Assembly (NCBI RefSeq): GCF_032598905.1
Contig: NZ_CP122458.1
Location: forward strand, 2,046,001-2,110,000
From: Streptomyces sp. 11x1
GTDB taxonomy: Bacteria; Actinomycetota; Actinomycetes; Streptomycetales; Streptomycetaceae
DNA length: 64,000 nucleotides
Reading direction: 5' to 3'
This document shows, piece after piece, positions 26,764-34,673 of this stretch. A program made the position numbers and the translations under genes. A model generated the notes under the pieces. The model saw only the letters and a program-made list of their open reading frames with translations. It had not been told where the DNA came from and did no database searches. Position 1 is the stretch's first letter, and every line of letters begins with the position of its first letter.

Positions 26764-27240
26764 ATGACCGAGCTGAGCTGGACCCTTCCGGTCGTCGGAG
26801 AGGACGAGGGGGGAAGACGGCGGCTGGACCCCGAGGAGGTCTGGCAGGGCCTCCTGCGCAAGGCGGAGAATCCCGTTCCGTTCATCGCGGGCATCACCGG
26901 GTGCCAGGTGCTGGAGCGCCACGAGGACGGCCTGCTGCGGGAGATCACGGTGGCGGGCCGGGCCAAGGCCCGTGAGCGGGTCGTGTTCCACGATCGCCGG
27001 CTCATGGTCTTCCACCAGATCGACGACCCGTACCTGGCCGAGATCCACAACGAGATCGGGCGGGACGAGCAGGGGGCGACCACGCTCACGATCAGGGTGC
27101 TGCTCTCGGCGGAGGGGAAGGCCAAGGGTCAGAGGGACGGCTCCTTCGTGGAGTCGACCGCACGCTACTTCGGCGGGATCGTGCAGCCCATCGTCGACAC
27201 CCTCGTTCGCTCGCGGAGCGAGTCCGGGCCCGGGGCGTGA
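26764..27240 (+). CDS. DUF1857 (AtaL-like SRPBCC) protein, copy 2
   Basis: This 158-residue paralogue of the protein at 23496-23978 shows VWQGLLRKAENPVPFIAGIT, CQVLERHEDGLLREITVAG and LMVFHQIDDPYLAEIHNEIG, with a helical C-terminus. ATG 26764 follows GGAGG at 9 nt. It stands alone on the plus strand between the exported oxidase and the LAL regulator, and its stop lies in a hairpin shared with that convergent gene. Two divergent DUF1857 copies in one cluster suggest separate substrates or steps. Biochemical function is unknown. Confidence 0.8.
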   Translation: MTELSWTLPVVGEDEGGRRRLDPEEVWQGLLRKAENPVPFIAGITGCQVLERHEDGLLREITVAGRAKARERVVFHDRRLMVFHQIDDPYLAEIHNEIGRDEQGATTLTIRVLLSAEGKAKGQRDGSFVESTARYFGGIVQPIVDTLVRSRSESGPGA

Positions 27241-27263
27241 CCGCCGGGGACGGTCACGCCCCG
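27231..27263. terminator. Bidirectional hairpin terminator
   Basis: A 12-bp perfect stem (27231-27242 with 27252-27263) has a 9-nt loop. It starts within the stop region of DUF1857 copy 2 and faces the 3' end of the LAL regulator gene. Confidence 0.7.
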
Positions 27264-27268
27264 GCGCG

Positions 27269-30091
27269 TCAGGCGGTGGTCCCCTCACCGCCTCCGTCGT
27301 GCAGCATCGCCTGCCGCGCCAGCTCCACCCGGCTGGAGACACCCAGCTTGGCGAAGGCGTGACGCAGATGCGTGTCGACCGTGTGCGGCGACAGGAACAG
27401 CCGCTCGGCGGCGGCCCGGTTGGTCAGCCCTTCGGCGACCAGGCGCACCACACGCAGTTCGGCGCCGGTGAGGCTGTCCCAGCCCGTCTGCGCCCGCTGC
27501 GCGGACTGCCACTTCTTGCGGCGTACGCCCAGGCCGCGCAGTGCCCGCTGGACCCGTGCCATGGACCGGGTCGCACCGCAGTCGGTGAACCGGCCGAGGG
27601 CCTCCTCCAGCAGGGCCACCGCGCGGCCCCGGCGCCCCGCCCGGGTCTCGGCGTGCGCGGCGTCCTCCAGAGCGATGGCCCGCGCCAGATGGCGCGGGCC
27701 GGCACGGTAGGCGTCCACCGCCGCGTGCAGCATCGCCACATCGTCGGCGAGGAGACCTTCGGCGTGGTGGGCGGCGGCAGCGAGCGAGAGGGTCTTCGGG
27801 GTGTCGTCGGCGAGTTTGCGGGCTGCGACCGCCGCGGCCCGGGCCTCCTCGGACGCCCCCGCGTCGAGCGCGAAGCGCACCAGGGCGGGCGCCGCCCACG
27901 CGACCTGGGTCAGCAGCAGCGGGCGCTCGTCGAGTCTTTCGTACACCCCCGACAGAGCCGTGACCGCGGCTTTGGGGTCCCCTTCGGCGTACGACAACTG
28001 GGCCTGCAGCCAGGCGATGTCCTCCGGCACGACCCCGTAACCGGACTCGGCCATACGGTGCGCCTCCGTGAACAGCTTGCGGGCCCGCACCAGTTCGTCC
28101 CGGTGTATCGCCACCTGACCGAGAATGGTGAGGAGGGACGGCACGATGGCCAGCGCGCTGAGCTGTTCGGCCACCGCCTTCCCGGCCAGGGCCTCGGCCT
28201 GGGCATCGCTCAACTGGCCTGCCATGAGTCGAAGTTCGGCTCGGCCGTAGTGCCACAGGGGAAGTGACCAGGCGGAGCCCAGCGCTCGGGTGTCGTTCTC
28301 CCCGAGTTCCAGGACGGCGTCGGCCTCGCCGAAGCGGTCGGCGGCGACCAGTGCCCGGCCCAGCCACAGCCGGGGATGCCGGTGCCGCGCGTCGCCGCCG
28401 GTGTCGTCGGCGAGCTGCACGGCGTCCGAGGCGAGCGAGACGGCCTCGTCGACCCGGCCCAGGATGCGCGCGGCGACACTGAGAGCCGCGCCCGCGTACA
28501 CCACCGTGTCCGGCTCGCCGACCGCCATCGCCTCGATCGCGGAGGCCTCCGCGCCTCTCACGTCGTCGCCGTTGAGCAGGGCGTGCGACTGGACCGCGAG
28601 GAGTTGCCCCCGGACCGCGTCCGGGACGCCCGGCCGGGTCAGGGCCCGGCGGGTGTACTCGACCGCCATCGCGTCCTGGCCGGCGTGCTTCAGCGCCTCG
28701 GCCAGCCCGACGTACACCGAGGCCTCCTGTGCCCGGCTGATGTTGCGGTGCAGCGCCTCGGCACCCAGGTCACGGGCCTCGGTGATGCGGCCGGACGAAG
28801 CCAGCAGACTCACCGCCCGCGCGATGAGGCCGGGCGCCCCGGGGTCGTCGGCGGACAGCAGGCCGAGCGCCTCCAGAACCAGGTCGGCGGCCGTGCTGGG
28901 GGAGGTGGGGGCCACCTCGTCCGCTGCCGCGCAGAGCACGTCGATGGTGTGCGGGTTGTCGCGGCTGGCGCCGCGGATCAGGTGCAGCGCGGTCTCGGCG
29001 CGGGGGCTGCCCGCGGCCTCCAGGACCGTGGCGGCCTCCTGGTGCAGGATCCGCCGGACGGATCCGGTGAGGGAGTCGTAGACCGCCTCCCGGATGAGGT
29101 CGTGCCGGAAGGCGAGTGCCGTGCCGTCGTCGACCAGGACGTGCGCCTCCACCGCCTCCTCCACCCGGGGCAGCAGAGCGAAGCCGCGCTCGCCGAGCAG
29201 ACCGGCCGCTTCGCTCGGCAGGAACGGGCGCCCGAACACCGAGCCCGCTTCCAGGAGCCGGCGTGTCGGGGCGGACAGGTGGCGCAGCTGGTAGTCCACC
29301 GCGCTCAGGAAGTCGTCGGGCAGGGCGTCGTTCCCGACGACCTCCACCATGCCGTCCACACGCAGCAGCCGGTCGTCGTCCTCCAGCGCGCTGAGCAACT
29401 GTTCGAGCAGGAAGGGGTTGCCGTCGCTGCGCGCGGCGAGAGCGGCCAGGTCGGGGCTCGGCGCCGCGCCGAGCACGTGCGAACAGAGCTGGACGATGGC
29501 ATCGGGGTCGAGTCGTCCGAGGACGACATGTTCCGCACCGTCCTGGAGGAGCCGACCGACCACGTCGTATCTCGACTCCTGGGCCGACGGCGAGCGCCGT
29601 GCCAGCAGCCACTGCACCGAACAGGCGCGCAGCCTGGGCACCAGGATCTGCAGGGTGAACGCCGTGAGTTCGTCCATGGACTGGGCGTCGTCCAGGGCTA
29701 TGACGAGCGGACGGGTGCGGGCATGCTCCTCGATGAGGTCGCCGAGCCGGCTGACCAGCCAGAAGCGGTCGGCCTCCTGGCTGCCCAGGCCGCGGAGCGC
29801 CGCCATGTCCGCCCGGTCCACGACCGGAGGCACGCTGTCCCGCAGCGCGGACAGCAACACCGCGAGCGGCGCCACCCGGTCGAGCTCGGTGGCACGGCCC
29901 AGGGCGAAGGTCATCCCCAGCCGCTCCGCCTCGCGGGCCGCTTCCTGCAGCAGTCGGCTCTTGCCGATGCCGGGCGGTCCCTCCACCACGAGGCACCGTC
30001 CGCTGCCCGACGCCGTGGCCCGCAACGCTTCGCGCAGTAAGCCCAGTTCGGTGTCCCGACCGACGGCTGGGCGCGCGTTCTTCACAACCAT
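27269..30091 (-). CDS. LAL-family LuxR regulator, cluster-situated
   Basis: This 940-residue large ATP-binding LuxR-type regulator has Walker A VVEGPPGIGKSRLLQEAA near residue 35, Walker B PLVIALDDAQSMDELTAF near residue 130, a long helical TPR-like middle part, and a C-terminal LuxR helix-turn-helix (LTGAELRVVRLVAEGLTNRA then AAERLFLSPHTVDTHLRHAF). The start ATG 30091 is preferred because upstream frame continuation has no similarity. It sits inside the cluster between two units that carry the shared 22-bp promoter box, so it is the prime candidate for the pathway activator. The box-regulator link is inference. Confidence 0.93.
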   Translation of the reverse strand: MVVKNARPAVGRDTELGLLREALRATASGSGRCLVVEGPPGIGKSRLLQEAAREAERLGMTFALGRATELDRVAPLAVLLSALRDSVPPVVDRADMAALRGLGSQEADRFWLVSRLGDLIEEHARTRPLVIALDDAQSMDELTAFTLQILVPRLRACSVQWLLARRSPSAQESRYDVVGRLLQDGAEHVVLGRLDPDAIVQLCSHVLGAAPSPDLAALAARSDGNPFLLEQLLSALEDDDRLLRVDGMVEVVGNDALPDDFLSAVDYQLRHLSAPTRRLLEAGSVFGRPFLPSEAAGLLGERGFALLPRVEEAVEAHVLVDDGTALAFRHDLIREAVYDSLTGSVRRILHQEAATVLEAAGSPRAETALHLIRGASRDNPHTIDVLCAAADEVAPTSPSTAADLVLEALGLLSADDPGAPGLIARAVSLLASSGRITEARDLGAEALHRNISRAQEASVYVGLAEALKHAGQDAMAVEYTRRALTRPGVPDAVRGQLLAVQSHALLNGDDVRGAEASAIEAMAVGEPDTVVYAGAALSVAARILGRVDEAVSLASDAVQLADDTGGDARHRHPRLWLGRALVAADRFGEADAVLELGENDTRALGSAWSLPLWHYGRAELRLMAGQLSDAQAEALAGKAVAEQLSALAIVPSLLTILGQVAIHRDELVRARKLFTEAHRMAESGYGVVPEDIAWLQAQLSYAEGDPKAAVTALSGVYERLDERPLLLTQVAWAAPALVRFALDAGASEEARAAAVAARKLADDTPKTLSLAAAAHHAEGLLADDVAMLHAAVDAYRAGPRHLARAIALEDAAHAETRAGRRGRAVALLEEALGRFTDCGATRSMARVQRALRGLGVRRKKWQSAQRAQTGWDSLTGAELRVVRLVAEGLTNRAAAERLFLSPHTVDTHLRHAFAKLGVSSRVELARQAMLHDGGGEGTTA

Positions 30092-30538
30092 GCTCTGTCT
30101 CGTTCCCCCGTGGTGATCGACCGACGACGGGCCCTGTTCTCCCGGCCCGGCTCGTCGTCGGCACATGCTTTCGATGCCCACCGTAACCGCTGCCGAACAT
30201 TCCGCGAGCTGGGATTTCTCGTGGTTCCCGGCTCGATCATGGCTGAAATTCTCGACCCCCGGTGGCACATATATGTGTATTGCATGTAGTGCTCCTGGTC
30301 CCTCCGCACGGTCGTACGGGTCACGCACACACCGGTCATCTCAGGACACTCGCACCGGGTGAGCCGTCCGGCCCGAATGTCGCGTGACACGCGGGGGCGG
30401 GATCACGTGAACGAGCGATGTCACGCCACCGCCGGTCGGCGAAGGATTCTCGTCATAAGGAACACGGCAAACCCGAGTGACGCGGACCCAGGAACTACGG
30501 GGGTTCCCTGCTCGACATCCGCAGGGAGGGGATGTGTG
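30092..30538. promoter_or_regulatory. Divergent promoter region of the LAL regulator and the GriI operon
   Basis: This 447-bp region has no gene. It is less GC-rich than its surroundings between about 30180 and 30300. A perfect 12-bp palindrome CACATATATGTG lies at 30266-30277. The best copy of the cluster promoter box is at 30400-30421 (GGATCACGTGAA, CGA, GCGATGT), oriented toward and 117 nt upstream of the GriI-type start. Confidence 0.7.
30400..30421 (+). promoter_or_regulatory. Cluster promoter box, copy 1 (before the GriI-GriH operon)
   Basis: This reads GGATCACGTGAA, CGA, GCGATGT. It matches copy 2 (26577-26598) at all fixed positions and copy 3 (23398-23419) at 16 of 19. The internal TCACGTGA is a perfect palindrome, and CGTGA/GCGAT repeat at an 8-nt period. 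It is likely the binding site of a cluster-wide regulator. Confidence 0.72.
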
Positions 30539-31387
30539 ATGTTCACCAATCTTTCTTTCGGCCGCAGACTCCGGCTGAGGCGCCTGTACGGCGGCGACGG
30601 CGACCGACTGCTCGTCGTGCCGCTGGACCACCCCATCAGCGACGGGCCGATCATCACGCGTGACGGCGGACTCGACACCCTGGTCGGCCAGATCACCGAC
30701 AACGGCGCCGACGCGGTGGTCCTGCACAAGGGCGGACTGCGTCATGTGCACCCGGCCCGGTTCTCGCGGACCTCGCTGATCGTCCATCTGAGCGCGAGCA
30801 CGATCCACGCGCAGGACCCGGACGCCAAGTACCTCGTGAGCGGCGTCGACGAGGCCCTGAGGTACGGCGCCGACGGGGTCAGCGTCCACGTCAACCTCGG
30901 TTCGGCCGAGGAGCAGCAGCAGATCGCGGACCTCGGCCGGGTGTCGGACGTCTGCGACCGGTGGAACGTGCCGCTGCTGGCGATGATCTACCCGAGGGGG
31001 CCGAAGGTCACCGATCCACGGGACCCGGCCCTCGTGTCGCACGCCATCACCGTGGCCGCCGAACTCGGCGCCGACATCGTCAAGACGCCGTACGTGGGCT
31101 CACCGGACGAGATGGCGGACGTGGTCAAGGACGCCGCCATTCCGGTCATCGTGGCGGGCGGACCCCGCAAGACCACCGTGCCCGACGTGCTCGCCTATGT
31201 GGACGAGGCCCTGCGCGGTGGCGTCAGCGGCTTCGCGATGGGCCGCAACATCTTCCAGTCCGCCGATCCGGGCGCGATGACGCGGGAGATCGCGCAGCGC
31301 CTGCACCAGGTCCACGACCACTCCTTCGGCGACCGGCACTCCACGCAGGGCTCGCACCCGGGGCAGTTGCAGACCCTCGCCGGCTGA
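30539..31387 (+). CDS. GriI-type 2-amino-4,5-dihydroxy-6-oxo-7-(phosphooxy)heptanoate synthase (class I aldolase)
   Basis: This 282-residue DhnA/AroA'-like aldolase has LLVVPLDHPISDGPIITRDG near the N-terminus, VPLLAMIYPRGPKV (Tyr-Pro-Arg-Gly active site), GADIVKTPYVGSPDEM with the Schiff-base Lys, and VIVAGGPRKTTVPD. In 3-amino-4-hydroxybenzoate (3,4-AHBA) biosynthesis GriI condenses aspartate-4-semialdehyde with dihydroxyacetone phosphate. The start ATG 30539, just after GTG 30536, has GGGAGGGG upstream. It is the first gene of a five-gene operon and is followed by the GriH-type gene, which makes the assignment strong. Confidence 0.92.
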   Translation: MFTNLSFGRRLRLRRLYGGDGDRLLVVPLDHPISDGPIITRDGGLDTLVGQITDNGADAVVLHKGGLRHVHPARFSRTSLIVHLSASTIHAQDPDAKYLVSGVDEALRYGADGVSVHVNLGSAEEQQQIADLGRVSDVCDRWNVPLLAMIYPRGPKVTDPRDPALVSHAITVAAELGADIVKTPYVGSPDEMADVVKDAAIPVIVAGGPRKTTVPDVLAYVDEALRGGVSGFAMGRNIFQSADPGAMTREIAQRLHQVHDHSFGDRHSTQGSHPGQLQTLAG

Positions 31388-31447
31388 GCCACCGCACCGA
31401 CATCTGTCACCCCTCCACCACCCCAAAACTCTACGGGAGTACGGAAC

Positions 31448-32554
31448 ATGAAGATCAGCTGGCTGGACGTGCGAGACCTCGGCGAGGCCAAGGAGGCGAT
31501 CCTGCAGGAGGCGCTGCACCACCGCGTCGAGGGCATCGTCGCGGACGACACCAAGGATCTGGCGGACCTGCCTCCCACGGTCACCAGGATCCTCTTCCCG
31601 CACGGCAAGGACCTCCCCGACGACTTCGGCGACGCCACGGTGGTCGTGGTGGACCCCGCCCGGCACGGTGTGACCCCGGCCGAACTGGCCATCAAGCACC
31701 CCGGGGTGGAGTTCGGCCGTTTCGTGGAGATCATCGACGCGCCGACCCTGGAGGACGCCTGCGAGTCGGCGCGTACGGAGCGGTGGAGCCTGCTGCTCTT
31801 CCGTGACCCCACCAAGATCCCGCTGGAGATCGTCATCGCCGCGGCCGCCCGGGCGACCGGCAGCCTGGTCACCGTCGCACAGGACGTCGAGGAGGCGGAG
31901 ATCATCTTCGGTGTCCTGGAGCACGGTTCGGACGGCGTGATGATGGCGCCGAAGGCGGTCGGGGAGGCGGCCAAGCTGAAGGCCGCTGCACAGGCCGACG
32001 TGCCCGACCTCGACCTGACGGAGCTGGAGGTGGTGGAGACCGCGCACATCGGCATGGGTGAGCGTGCCTGCGTGGACACCTGCACCTACTTCCGCGAGGA
32101 CGAGGGCATCCTGGTCGGCTCGCACTCCAAGGGCATGATCCTGTGCGTCAGCGAGACGCATCCGCTGCCCTACATGCCGACGCGCCCGTTCCGCGTCAAC
32201 GCGGGCGCCATCCACTCCTACACCCTGTCCAAGGACGAGCGCACCAGCTACCTCAGCGAACTCAAGGCGGGCAGCAAGGTGATGGCCGTCGACATCAAGG
32301 GCCGGACCCGGATGGTGACGGTCGGCCGGGTCAAGATCGAGTCCCGTCCGCTCATCTCCGTCGACGCGGTCGCGCCGAACGGCCGCCGGGTCAACCTCAT
32401 CCTCCAGGACGACTGGCACGTGCGGGTGCTCGGCCCCGGCGGCGTCGTCCTCAACAGCACCGAACTCAAGCCCGGTGACAAGGTGCTGGGCTACCTGCCC
32501 ACCGAGGACCGGCACGTCGGTTACCCGATCGACGAGTTCTGCCTCGAGAAGTGA
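31448..32554 (+). CDS. GriH-type 3-amino-4-hydroxybenzoate synthase (3-dehydroquinate synthase II family)
   Basis: This 368-residue protein of the archaeal-type DHQ synthase II family has LEHGSDGVMMAPKAVGEAAK, THIGMGERACVDTC-like AHIGMGERACVDTCTYF, ILVGSHSKGMILCVSETHPL and FRVNAGAIHSYTLSKDE. In grixazone biosynthesis GriH converts the GriI product to 3,4-AHBA. It starts at ATG 31448 with GGGAG eight bases upstream. It is the second gene of the operon, 60 nt after GriI-type. A shikimate role is unlikely because bacteria use AroB. Confidence 0.93.
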   Translation: MKISWLDVRDLGEAKEAILQEALHHRVEGIVADDTKDLADLPPTVTRILFPHGKDLPDDFGDATVVVVDPARHGVTPAELAIKHPGVEFGRFVEIIDAPTLEDACESARTERWSLLLFRDPTKIPLEIVIAAAARATGSLVTVAQDVEEAEIIFGVLEHGSDGVMMAPKAVGEAAKLKAAAQADVPDLDLTELEVVETAHIGMGERACVDTCTYFREDEGILVGSHSKGMILCVSETHPLPYMPTRPFRVNAGAIHSYTLSKDERTSYLSELKAGSKVMAVDIKGRTRMVTVGRVKIESRPLISVDAVAPNGRRVNLILQDDWHVRVLGPGGVVLNSTELKPGDKVLGYLPTEDRHVGYPIDEFCLEK

Positions 32555-32562
32555 GTCCTGTC

Positions 32563-33339
32563 ATGTCGGTGGCGACGGACGGACGACCGGTGCTGGACTT
32601 CCACGTCCGGCTCGCGCCGGTGGCCGGGGCACCGGACCGTCTGCTCGCCACCATGGACGAGTGCGGCATAGGCCGCGCGGTGGTCTGTGCGGGCGGCACC
32701 ATGCCGCTCGCACAGCTCTCCCGGTTCCTGGTGGAGGGCGGGCACATCGAGTCCGACGCGGACAACGAGGCGGTGCTGCGGGCCTGCGCCGCGTCCGGCG
32801 GCCGGCTCATCCCCTTCTACTTCGCCAACCCGCACCGGGACCCGGAGCACTACCGCCGGGCCGCGGCGCACTTCCGCGGCGTGGAGATCTCCCCGGCGGT
32901 GCACGGCGTCGCACTGGACGACCCGCGCACCGCCGGCCTCGTCGAGGTGGCTCGGGACGTCGGGCACAGCGTCTACACGGTCTGCCTGGAACGGCCGGGC
33001 AGCAGGGTCGCCGACCTCGTGTCGCTCGCCGCCCGCCACCCCGAGGTCACCTTCGTCCTCGGACACGCGGGCATCGGGAACATCGACCTGTACGCGGTCG
33101 AGTCCATCGCTCCGCTGCGCAACGTGCTGCTGGAGACATCGGGCGGCTACACCTGCGTGGCCCGCGCCGCGGTGGATCAACTGGGCGCGGACCGGGTGCT
33201 GTTCGGCTCCGAGGCCCCGCTGCAGCATCCGGAGGTGGAGCTGACCAAGCTCCGCCGTCTGGGGATCGGTGACGACGACTGGCAGAAGATCGCGTGGCGC
33301 AACGCGTGCCGTCTTCTCGGACTGGAGGGAACGGAGTGA
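32563..33339 (+). CDS. Amidohydrolase-2-like TIM-barrel protein, candidate benzoxazole cyclase
   Basis: This protein of about 258 residues belongs to the amidohydrolase-2 superfamily. Seen motifs are PVLDFHVRLAP at the N-terminus, FRGVEISPAVHGVALDD, VTFVLGHAGIGNIDLY and RVLFGSEAPLQHPEVE. The usual metal-binding H-x-H is H-V-R here and the late Asp is Glu, so metal binding may be altered. In benzoxazole pathways an amidohydrolase-like protein works with an adenylating ligase, and that partner follows directly here. ATG 32563 is chosen; GTG 32551, overlapping the previous stop, is possible. Specific function is inferred from context. Confidence 0.82.
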   Translation: MSVATDGRPVLDFHVRLAPVAGAPDRLLATMDECGIGRAVVCAGGTMPLAQLSRFLVEGGHIESDADNEAVLRACAASGGRLIPFYFANPHRDPEHYRRAAAHFRGVEISPAVHGVALDDPRTAGLVEVARDVGHSVYTVCLERPGSRVADLVSLAARHPEVTFVLGHAGIGNIDLYAVESIAPLRNVLLETSGGYTCVARAAVDQLGADRVLFGSEAPLQHPEVELTKLRRLGIGDDDWQKIAWRNACRLLGLEGTE

Positions 33340-34649
33340 CGACGATGGACAAGCTGCCCCGCATCGGGGACTGGGCCACCTACGACGAACTCGCGGCGCG
33401 ACAGCGGGCGGTGCTGCCCCATGTCCTGGCGCGGGCCGCCAAGTCGCCCTTCTACCGGTCCCGGCTGGGCCCGGACGGCATACCGGACGATCTCGCCGGT
33501 TTCCGCCGACTGCCCACCACCACCAAGACCGACCTGCGCGACAACTACCCGTTCGGCATGCTGGGCGTCGCCAACAGCGAACTGGCCACGTACCACGAGT
33601 CCAGCGGTTCCACCGGCCGGCCGACGCCCTCCTACTACACGGAGGACGACTGGGTCGATCTCGCCGAGCGTTTCGCCCGCAAGCGGGTCGCCATCGGCTC
33701 ATCGGACACCCTGCTGGTGCGCACCCCCTACGCCATGCTCCTCACCGGGCATCTGGCGCACGCGGCGGGGCGGTCGCACGGTGCGACGGTGGTCCCGGGC
33801 GACAACCGTTCACTGGCCATGCCGTACTCACGGGTGGTCAGAGCGCTGCACGACCTCGGCGTCACGCTGACCTGGTCGATGCCCACGGAGTGCCTGCTGT
33901 GGGCCGCCGCGGCCAAGGCCGTGGGGCTCCGCCCCGACGAGGACTTCCCGGCACTGCGCGCGCTGTTCGTCGGCGGCGAGCCGCTCAGCCCGGCCCGGCG
34001 TGCCCGGATCAGCCGGGTGTGGGGTGTGCCGGTGGTGGAGGAGTACGGCTCCACCGAGACCGGAAGCCTGGCCGGGGAGTGTTCCGAGGGTCGGCTGCAT
34101 CTGTGGGCCGACCGTGTCCTGTTCGAGGTACGGGACCCGGAGACCGGGGAGATCGGCACCGAAGGCACCGGGCAGCTCGTCGTGACACCGCTCCACCGGG
34201 AGGCCATGCCGCTGCTGCGCTACAACCTGGAGGATGCCGTCGAGGTGTCCTACGACCCGTGTCCCTGCGGCTGGGTGCTGCCCACCGTCACCGTCCTCGG
34301 GCGGGCCGTCTACGGACACCGGATCGGCGGGACCCTGGTCACCCAGCACTGGCTGGAGGACCTCGTGTACCGGCTCCCGGACGCCTACGGCGTGCTCTTC
34401 TGGCGGGCGCAGACAGCCTCCGACCACCTGCGGGTCGAGATCGAGGTCGAGGCCGCGCACGAGGCCGCGGCATGTGCCGAACTCGCGGCGACGGTAAGCC
34501 GGGAGCTGGGCGTCGAGTGCCGGGTCGAAGGGGTCGCGCCGGGCGGCCTGGTGCCGAGGGACGTGCTCACGGGCATGCCCGATGTCGTCAAGCCCCGAAG
34601 TCTGTTCGGTCCCGACGAGGACTGGAACAAGGCCGTCCTCTACTACTGA
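33336..34649 (+). CDS. PaaK-like adenylating ligase (ANL superfamily), candidate aminohydroxybenzoate-activating enzyme
   Basis: This 437-residue ANL enzyme of the phenylacetate-CoA ligase type has YHESSGSTGRPTPSYYTEDD (ATP phosphate loop), LFVGGEPLSPARRARISR, VPVVEEYGSTETGSLAGE and the C-x-C-G element YDPCPCGWVLPTVTVLGRAV. It should form an aryl-AMP from an aminohydroxybenzoate. GTG 33336, with GGAGG seven bases upstream and a 4-nt overlap with the amidohydrolase stop, is preferred over ATG 33345. The tight coupling with the amidohydrolase and with 3,4-AHBA synthesis suggests joint assembly of an amide or benzoxazole. Confidence 0.86.
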   Translation: MTTMDKLPRIGDWATYDELAARQRAVLPHVLARAAKSPFYRSRLGPDGIPDDLAGFRRLPTTTKTDLRDNYPFGMLGVANSELATYHESSGSTGRPTPSYYTEDDWVDLAERFARKRVAIGSSDTLLVRTPYAMLLTGHLAHAAGRSHGATVVPGDNRSLAMPYSRVVRALHDLGVTLTWSMPTECLLWAAAAKAVGLRPDEDFPALRALFVGGEPLSPARRARISRVWGVPVVEEYGSTETGSLAGECSEGRLHLWADRVLFEVRDPETGEIGTEGTGQLVVTPLHREAMPLLRYNLEDAVEVSYDPCPCGWVLPTVTVLGRAVYGHRIGGTLVTQHWLEDLVYRLPDAYGVLFWRAQTASDHLRVEIEVEAAHEAAACAELAATVSRELGVECRVEGVAPGGLVPRDVLTGMPDVVKPRSLFGPDEDWNKAVLYY

Positions 34650-34673
34650 GACCGCTCGTCGAGAGTTGTGATC

